Origin: Stutzerimonas stutzeri
GTDB lineage: Bacteria > Pseudomonadota > Gammaproteobacteria > Pseudomonadales > Pseudomonadaceae
Length of the DNA: 64,000 nt
Assembly (NCBI RefSeq): GCF_002890915.1
Contig: NZ_POUT01000008.1
Location: 209,283-273,282, forward strand
Direction of reading: 5' to 3'
Of the stretch, positions 56,825 to 64,000 are shown one piece after another (position 1 is the first letter of the stretch; the number at the start of each line of letters is the position of its first letter). The notes below the pieces were generated by a model. The model made no database searches, was not told the origin of the DNA, and was given only the letters and a program-made list of their open reading frames with translations. Both the position numbers and the translations under genes were made by a program.

Positions 56825-56837
56825 GTTGGCGTCCTTG

Positions 56838-57443
56838 TCAGTGTGCGAGTTGCTGAGTGCCGTCTTTCAGCAGTTGTTCCACCAGTTGGGTGAGCTGCCG
56901 GGAGCCCGGGGCTGCGTTGAAATAGTCGGCGTCCCATAGGCCGGTGTTCTGGTCCAGCACCAGGGTCTTCTGCGAGAGCGCCAGTTGCTGGCCGGCGGCA
57001 TCGGTAATCGCCAGCTCGGCGGCGAGATCGTATTTGTCCACGTAGATCGGGCCGTTCACCCAGATCCACATGGTCAGCGTCAGCAGTGCGCCCGGAAAGT
57101 AGCCGGGGTGCGGTGTGCGCTTGCCCTTGAGCGAGGTGAAGTTGAAGCGCAGCTCGACATCCTGCTCGTCCAGCTTGGCGGGAAAGCTGATCATGCGTTC
57201 GAAGTACTCGCCGCGCTCGATGTGCTTGGCGATCTGCGTCGTCAGCGCATTGCTGATGTTGCGGCGCTGGGTTTCATCGAGTTGCGCGTCGCTGACCTCG
57301 ACATCCTTGAGCATCGCTCCGGCTGGGACGGAATGTTCGATGACGTCTGTAGGTAGGCCAATCGGGCCTGTGGGCGTGAACGAGACACAGCCGGTCAGTG
57401 CCAGGCTCAGTAGGCCGGCGGCCAGGTATTTGTAAGGGCTCAT
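56838..57443 (-). CDS. Lipoprotein, conserved hypothetical
   Basis: 201 residues. Lipobox LALTGC (Cys about residue 19). The mature part (KDVEVSDAQLDETQRRNISNALTTQIAKHIERGEYFERMISFPAKLDEQDVELRFNFTSLKG) continues to ALLTLTMWIWVNGP, giving one hydrophobic stretch in the middle, like its downstream neighbour. The two proteins may be distant paralogues or partners. ATG 57443 has AAGGAAG upstream. Confidence 0.75.
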   Translation of the reverse strand: MSPYKYLAAGLLSLALTGCVSFTPTGPIGLPTDVIEHSVPAGAMLKDVEVSDAQLDETQRRNISNALTTQIAKHIERGEYFERMISFPAKLDEQDVELRFNFTSLKGKRTPHPGYFPGALLTLTMWIWVNGPIYVDKYDLAAELAITDAAGQQLALSQKTLVLDQNTGLWDADYFNAAPGSRQLTQLVEQLLKDGTQQLAH

Positions 57444-57727
57444 GGGACTTCCTTGATGTTCTACGGATAAGCGTTGGCTGCCGTGGACAGTTCGCAAGGC
57501 ACTCTCTGGCGGAGCGCTTCTTTCGCCGTCCTTGGGCGTTGCGGATATTAGCGTCAAAACGCCATCATTCGTGCGGGGAATTTCAGTTTCTCGATACTGG
57601 TTCTCGTTGGGAGGCGCCGGTTGGGATAAGCCGGCGTATTTTTGCTCGTACAATCGCCTGGCATCGCGGGCAGCAGTGCCTAGCGGCCCCGTGAGCGTTA
57701 TCCATAGCAACCCCGAGAGGAATGACC

Positions 57728-57976
57728 ATGCCGACCTACGACTATCGCTGCGAAGCCAACGGTCAGGTTTATGAAGTTCGCCATGCCATGGCCCTGCGCC
57801 CAAAGACCTGGGGCGAATTGCGGGCCGCCGGCGCGCTGGCCGAGGACGCGACGATCCCGGACGATGCACCCGTGACCAAATTGATGAGCGCGGCCGGCGT
57901 GGTGAACAGCCGGGTATTGAGGAATCCCGAGGCGCCGGCCTGTGCGCGAAGTGGTTGTGCGGGGAACTGCCGTTGA
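57728..57976 (+). CDS. FmdB-like small protein with degenerate zinc ribbon
   Basis: 82 residues. The N-terminus MPTYDYRCEANGQVYEVRHAM follows FmdB/regulatory zinc-ribbon proteins but has only one Cys where a CxxC would bind zinc. A second group of Cys is at the C-terminus (CARSGCAGNC). The middle (RPKTWGELRAAGAL, PVTKLMSAAGVVNSRVL) is conserved in pseudomonads. ATG 57728 is preferred to ATG 57722; GAGAGGA lies upstream. Confidence 0.7.
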   Translation: MPTYDYRCEANGQVYEVRHAMALRPKTWGELRAAGALAEDATIPDDAPVTKLMSAAGVVNSRVLRNPEAPACARSGCAGNCR

Positions 57977-60607
<2,631 letters not shown>

Positions 60608-60729
60608 AGAATGCGGCGGCGCTCGTTGGGCGCCGCCGATGGTTTGCAACGGGCGACGCGTCCGCGCGGTTTGCCACCGTCAAGCAGGTGGTTATGCCGT
60701 GTCGGACGCCTCGCTGCCCATTCCGCCAA

Positions 60730-61788
60730 CTATGGGATAAGCCGGCTTTTGCGCAATCTCGCAAAGACCTGGAAGAACGCCTCGTCGCTGGCCTGGTAAT
60801 CCAGAAAGCCGAGCTTGCGGCTTTTCGACATATCCGTGACCACTTCGATCGGCCGCCCCAGGTCGGCATCGGTATGCCAGGGCGAGATCAGCCTGCTGAT
60901 GTCCGCCTCGGCCAGACCAAAGCGCTGCGCCATTTCCGTCCAGATTGGTGCATCGTCAGCCATCTGCTGCTCCAGCGGCGCGGGCTCATCGAAGGCAGCC
61001 GCTTCGATGCCGAACCATTCGGCGATGCGTCCCCACATCCACTTCCAGCGAAATACGTCGCCGTTGACGATGTTGAAGGCCTGGTTGGCTGCCGCGGGTG
61101 TAGTGGTCGCCCAGCGCAAATGCCGGGCGAGCTGATCGGCGTCGGTCACATCGGTCAGGCTGTTCCACTGCACGGCCGAACCCGGGAAGCGGAAAGGCCG
61201 CCCGGTGAAGCGGCAGATGGAGGCGTATACCGCCAGGGTGGTGGCCATGTTCATCGCATTGCCAACCGCCACGCCGGTGACGGTATGCGGCCGGTGCACG
61301 CTCCAGGTGATGCCATCACGCGCTGCGGCGGCGAACAGCTCGTCTTCCTGGGCGTAGTAGAAGTTTTCGACGTCCAGCCGCCCTTGTTCCTCACGAAACG
61401 GCGTCTGCGGCAGCGTGCCTTTTCCGTAGGCTTCGAACGGGCCGAGGTAGTGCTTCAGGCCAGTCACCAGGGCGACGTGTCGTACGGTATCGGAAGCGCG
61501 AACGGCATCGAGCACGTTGCGGACCATCTGCGCGTTGACACGTATGTTCTCCGCCTCGCTGGCCTGACGCGCCCAGGTGGTGAGGAACAGGTGCGTGGGC
61601 GCAACAGTGCTCAGCGCCGACGTCAGTGCTGCCGGGTCCAGCAGATCCGCGCTGATCGGCGTTACGTCGCTGTCTGCGCCTGGTCGCCGCGCCAGTCCGG
61701 CGACCGACCAGCCTTCGCTCGCCAGCAGGCGGGAGAGGGCGCTGCCGACGATACCGCTCGAGCCGACCACCAGTGCTTGATTTGTCAT
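60730..61788 (-). CDS. SDR-family reductase of the PRISE (progesterone 5-beta-reductase/iridoid synthase-like) type
   Basis: 352 residues. A Rossmann N-terminus ALVVGSSGIVGSALSRLLASEG for NAD(P)H. The PRISE family motif is visible as DVENFYYAQEDELFAAA, with THLFLTTWARQ and WSVHRPHTVTGVAVGNAMN. Members reduce enone C=C bonds. ATG 61788 is used; the longer frame lacks homology. The divergent HxlR regulator 72 bp away probably controls it, a common pairing for oxidoreductases. Confidence 0.85.
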   Translation of the reverse strand: MTNQALVVGSSGIVGSALSRLLASEGWSVAGLARRPGADSDVTPISADLLDPAALTSALSTVAPTHLFLTTWARQASEAENIRVNAQMVRNVLDAVRASDTVRHVALVTGLKHYLGPFEAYGKGTLPQTPFREEQGRLDVENFYYAQEDELFAAAARDGITWSVHRPHTVTGVAVGNAMNMATTLAVYASICRFTGRPFRFPGSAVQWNSLTDVTDADQLARHLRWATTTPAAANQAFNIVNGDVFRWKWMWGRIAEWFGIEAAAFDEPAPLEQQMADDAPIWTEMAQRFGLAEADISRLISPWHTDADLGRPIEVVTDMSKSRKLGFLDYQASDEAFFQVFARLRKSRLIP

Positions 61789-61860
61789 GTTCTCAACCCC
61801 AAAAAGCAAAACAGGCCAGCACCTTATCGACTCGAAAATGCCGATCCAAGTCGGCACCAA

Positions 61861-62259
61861 ATGGTGACCATCCCCATGCAACCCGGCTCTGACGAAGAAC
61901 AATGGCGCGAAGATTGCGCACCGCGGCGTGTGCTCGAACTGTTCTCGACCAAGTGGACCAGCATGATCCTGCATACCCTCCACGCCCGGCATGACGGTAT
62001 CGCTCGCAGCGGCGTGCTCCATCGCAGCTTGCCAGGCATCTCGAAGAAGATGCTGGTGCAGACCCTGCGTGAACTGGAGCAGAGCGGCCTGATCGAACGT
62101 CACACGCTCGCGTCGGTGCCGCCGGCCGTGAGCTACGCGCTGTCGCCGCTGGGCAGGCTGATGATCGAGCCGATCGAGCTGATCTACGACTGGGCACGGC
62201 AGCATTCGGACGCTCTGGACGACTTGCAACCGCGGCGCACTTCGCGCAGGCGCGGCTAG
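61861..62259 (+). CDS. HxlR-family winged-helix regulator
   Basis: 132 residues. The HxlR pattern is intact: the early Cys in REDCAPRRVLELFSTKWTSMILHTL, the recognition region HRSLPGISKKMLVQTLRELEQSGLIERH and the wing SYALSPLGRLMIEPI. HxlR proteins often sense electrophiles or quinones through that Cys. ATG 61861 is taken; ATG 61876 is an alternative with a GGTGA upstream. It is divergent from the PRISE reductase gene. Confidence 0.9.
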   Translation: MVTIPMQPGSDEEQWREDCAPRRVLELFSTKWTSMILHTLHARHDGIARSGVLHRSLPGISKKMLVQTLRELEQSGLIERHTLASVPPAVSYALSPLGRLMIEPIELIYDWARQHSDALDDLQPRRTSRRRG

Positions 62260-62349
62260 CGTCGGGTGCGTGCAGGGCGATTGCCGCGCGATTTTCCTGC
62301 GGCCCGGCTATGATGCGCGCCCCCAGCGCCTCGCTCAGCAGAGACCAGC

Positions 62350-63093
62350 ATGCCCGGCACCGCCATCTATACCGACCTGTCGGGTTACTACGACCTCATG
62401 TGCGCCGATATCGACTACGGCGCCCAGAGCAGTGCCGTCCAGCGGCTGCAGCAGTTGTTCGGCAATGGTGGAAGACGGCACCTGGATCTCGCCTGCGGAA
62501 CCGGGCCGCACGTGCGCCATTTCATCGATGCCGGCTACGACAGCAGCGGGCTGGACATCAACCAGCCAATGCTGGACCGGGCCACGCTGCGTTGCCCGAA
62601 GGCGCGCTTCTCGCTGCAGGACATGTGCAGCTTCAGCCTGGATCGACCGGTCGACCTGATCACCTGCTTCCTGTACTCGATCCATTACAGCGCCGGGCTC
62701 GAGCGGCTCGCCGCCTGTATCGCCCATGTGCACGCCGCGCTGGCCGACCAGGGGCTGTTCTGCTTCAACGCCGTGGACAAGCAGCGGATCGACAACCGCT
62801 CGTACGTGTCTCACACCGCCCACCATGCCGATGGCCTGTTCGGCTTCAGTTCCGGCTGGTACTACAGCGGTCAGGGCGAGCGGCAATTGCTGCGGTTGCG
62901 CATCGAGAAGACGCTGGCCGGAGCCAGTCAGGTCTGGCAGGACGAGCATCCGATGGTGGCGGTGAGCTTCGCTGAACTGATTGCGCTGCTGGAACCGTAT
63001 TTCGAGGTGCATGTGCTCGAGCACGACTACCAGAAGATCGCTCCGTGGGACACGGCGTCCGGTAACGCCATCTTCGCCTGCGTGAAGCGCTGA
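62350..63093 (+). CDS. Class I SAM-dependent methyltransferase
   Basis: 247 residues. SAM motif I is HLDLACGTGPHVRHFIDAG; the acidic motif II is GLDINQPMLDRA; then VDLITCFLYSIHY. A mixed C-terminal part follows (FGFSSGWYYSGQGERQLLRLRIEKT). The substrate is unknown; the pattern resembles small-molecule O/N-methyltransferases. ATG 62350 with CAGAGACC upstream. It stands alone, between the HxlR gene and a convergent acetyltransferase gene. Confidence 0.88.
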   Translation: MPGTAIYTDLSGYYDLMCADIDYGAQSSAVQRLQQLFGNGGRRHLDLACGTGPHVRHFIDAGYDSSGLDINQPMLDRATLRCPKARFSLQDMCSFSLDRPVDLITCFLYSIHYSAGLERLAACIAHVHAALADQGLFCFNAVDKQRIDNRSYVSHTAHHADGLFGFSSGWYYSGQGERQLLRLRIEKTLAGASQVWQDEHPMVAVSFAELIALLEPYFEVHVLEHDYQKIAPWDTASGNAIFACVKR

Positions 63094-63117
63094 TCGGCGT
63101 GCACGCAGCTAGCGCGC

Positions 63118-63813
63118 TCAGTGCAACCGCTTGGCCGAGGTGCGCAGCCGGATCAGCTGATCGGCCTGTCGGGCCAGCTCGTCGAGCAGCAGGTCGCGCT
63201 GTTTCTCGGCTGCCTTCATGGCGCTCTGGCCGTGCTGCTTGACCAGGTAGCTGTAGATTTGCCGGACCTCCCTGGACTGGAAGATGGGCTGCAGATCCTG
63301 CACCGCCACCGCACCGTCTGAAGCCTGGCTCCGTGTATTCATCAGCACCTGCGGGCCGCGCGCTGCCAGCGGCATGAAGCCCTGCGCCTCGAAGTACCCG
63401 GTCTTGCCCGCCACGCACGCCACCTCCGCGTGGGGATAGCGCGACAGCATCCGTTCGACCATCGCCCGGCCGATGCCCTGCCGGCGCTGCTCCGCGCTCA
63501 CGGCCAGGTAGACCAGGGCGCAGGCCTCGGGGTCGTCCACATACGGCAGGTAAAGCGCGAAGCCGAGCAGCGTCGCCGGATCTTCCGCATCCAGCGCCAT
63601 GATCAACTCCGGTTTGCCGGGCTGCGCACCGTCCATGCTGTCTAGATAGCGATGCACCTCGAGCCCCACCACGTACTGGTACAGCGGGTACAGCAGGTTG
63701 CGCGGCGTGAGCGAGACGGCGCTGATGTCGCCGAGGTAGTCCACCACCATCTGCAGCAGCTGGCCTTTCAGCGCTTCCGGCGGCGGGGTTTCCAGATGGG
63801 CGAGGGTGAACAT
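63118..63813 (-). CDS. GNAT-family N-acetyltransferase
   Basis: 231 residues. The acetyl-CoA binding motif QRRQGIGRAMVERML (R-x-x-G-x-G) lies about residue 118, preceded by ACALVYLAVS (beta strand 4). The C-terminal ~75 residues (IFQSREVRQIYSYLVKQHGQSAMKAAEKQRDLLLDELARQADQLIRL) form an extra coiled-coil tail not typical of minimal GNATs. The substrate is unknown. ATG 63813 has GGAG upstream; the longer frame lacks homology. Confidence 0.85.
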   Translation of the reverse strand: MFTLAHLETPPPEALKGQLLQMVVDYLGDISAVSLTPRNLLYPLYQYVVGLEVHRYLDSMDGAQPGKPELIMALDAEDPATLLGFALYLPYVDDPEACALVYLAVSAEQRRQGIGRAMVERMLSRYPHAEVACVAGKTGYFEAQGFMPLAARGPQVLMNTRSQASDGAVAVQDLQPIFQSREVRQIYSYLVKQHGQSAMKAAEKQRDLLLDELARQADQLIRLRTSAKRLH

Positions 63814-63891
63814 GGGGGGCTCCGGGGCGGTGCGGCAAAGGCGGCATTGTAAGGCCCAGGGGCAGGCAGGGGAGAGCAACCGTGTTCGGCG

Positions 63892-64000
63892 TCAAGCAAT
63901 TTGCGTATGGAAGTGCGCTTTATCCCGGATCATGGCATTCAGAATCACCAGCAGCTTGCGCATGCAGGCCACGATGGCAACCTTGCTCTTCTTGCCAGCG
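63892..64000 (-). mobile_element. 3' end of an IS110-type transposase gene
   Basis: The minus strand reads AGKKSKVAIVACMRKLLVILNAMIRDK... up to the stop at 63892-63894. This matches the C-terminus of IS110-family (DEDD/Transposase_20) transposases, which end with a VAxVACMRKLLxILNAM-type helix. Only about 36 codons are in the window. The insertion boundary would be near 63890, next to the acetyltransferase gene's upstream region. Confidence 0.85.

Noticed and set aside
60612..60640. Terminator after katG
   Set aside because: A GGCGGCGC/GCGCCGCC stem is present but without a T run, and one mismatch remains.

Overview
The window looks like a chromosomal segment of a GC-rich gammaproteobacterium of the genus Pseudomonas in the broad sense (aeruginosa/stutzeri/mendocina type). 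The evidence is gene content and order: rdgC near an FKBP isomerase; yaeQ-recJ; an Old Yellow Enzyme gene; prfB-lysS; ppc-adk-tsaB; and Pseudomonas-type REP hairpins (GGAGCG..GCCATGC..CGCG). Species cannot be fixed from the sequence alone. Almost everything is core chromosome. Accessory material is small and scattered.

Layout. 1-5.2 kb: rdgC (cut by the window edge), a tRNA-Val/tRNA-Asp pair with promoter and terminator, a DUF2478 gene coupled to a broken methyltransferase gene, an FKBP lipoprotein isomerase, and bacterioferritin with its ferredoxin Bfd, separated by a 1-kb non-coding repeat-like stretch. 5.2-17.3 kb: diguanylate cyclase, yaeQ, recJ, an orphan molybdopterin oxidoreductase, a XenA-like ene-reductase, a TerB-like protein, prfB with its programmed frameshift, lysS and a DUF1704 metalloprotein. 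17.3-31 kb: BI-1-like and AIM24-like proteins, a frameshifted PAS chemoreceptor, OmpA/DUF4398 lipoproteins, ppc, adk, tsaB, a DUF72 protein, an extensin-like protein and rsmJ. 31-44 kb: a TetR-controlled RND efflux pair, TetR/GST, a metallo-beta-lactamase-fold protein with an altered metal site, small stress and isomerase genes, zapB-like/zapA, glpK, a DUF1275 protein and a voltage-sensor-type K+ channel. 44-50 kb: dienelactone hydrolase, then a tight five-gene minus-strand operon (arylsulfotransferase-like propeller, small membrane protein, membrane protein, PAPS-type sulfotransferase, APS kinase), followed by a tandem array of seven ~111-bp palindromic units. 50-64 kb: rlhA, several small lipoproteins and hypotheticals, a CAP-domain protein, a BRO-N protein facing a Cro-like regulator, katG broken by a frameshift, an SDR/HxlR pair, a methyltransferase, an acetyltransferase and the 3' end of an IS110-type transposase.

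How genes work together. Bfr and Bfd store and release iron, and bfd carries a Fur box. The sulfation operon couples PAPS production (CysC) to a cytoplasmic sulfotransferase and to a membrane-anchored arylsulfotransferase-like protein; its product is unknown, and it is the best candidate here for an undescribed system. The other notable theme is repeat biology. One palindromic family occurs singly, flanked by 7-bp tandem repeats, at 27.1 and 31.1 kb, and as the array at 49.4-50.2 kb. Heptamer repeats also form the 3' ends of rsmJ and the neighbouring tetR. Three genes are broken or frameshifted (a methyltransferase, an aer-like receptor, katG), and one more has lost its metal ligands.
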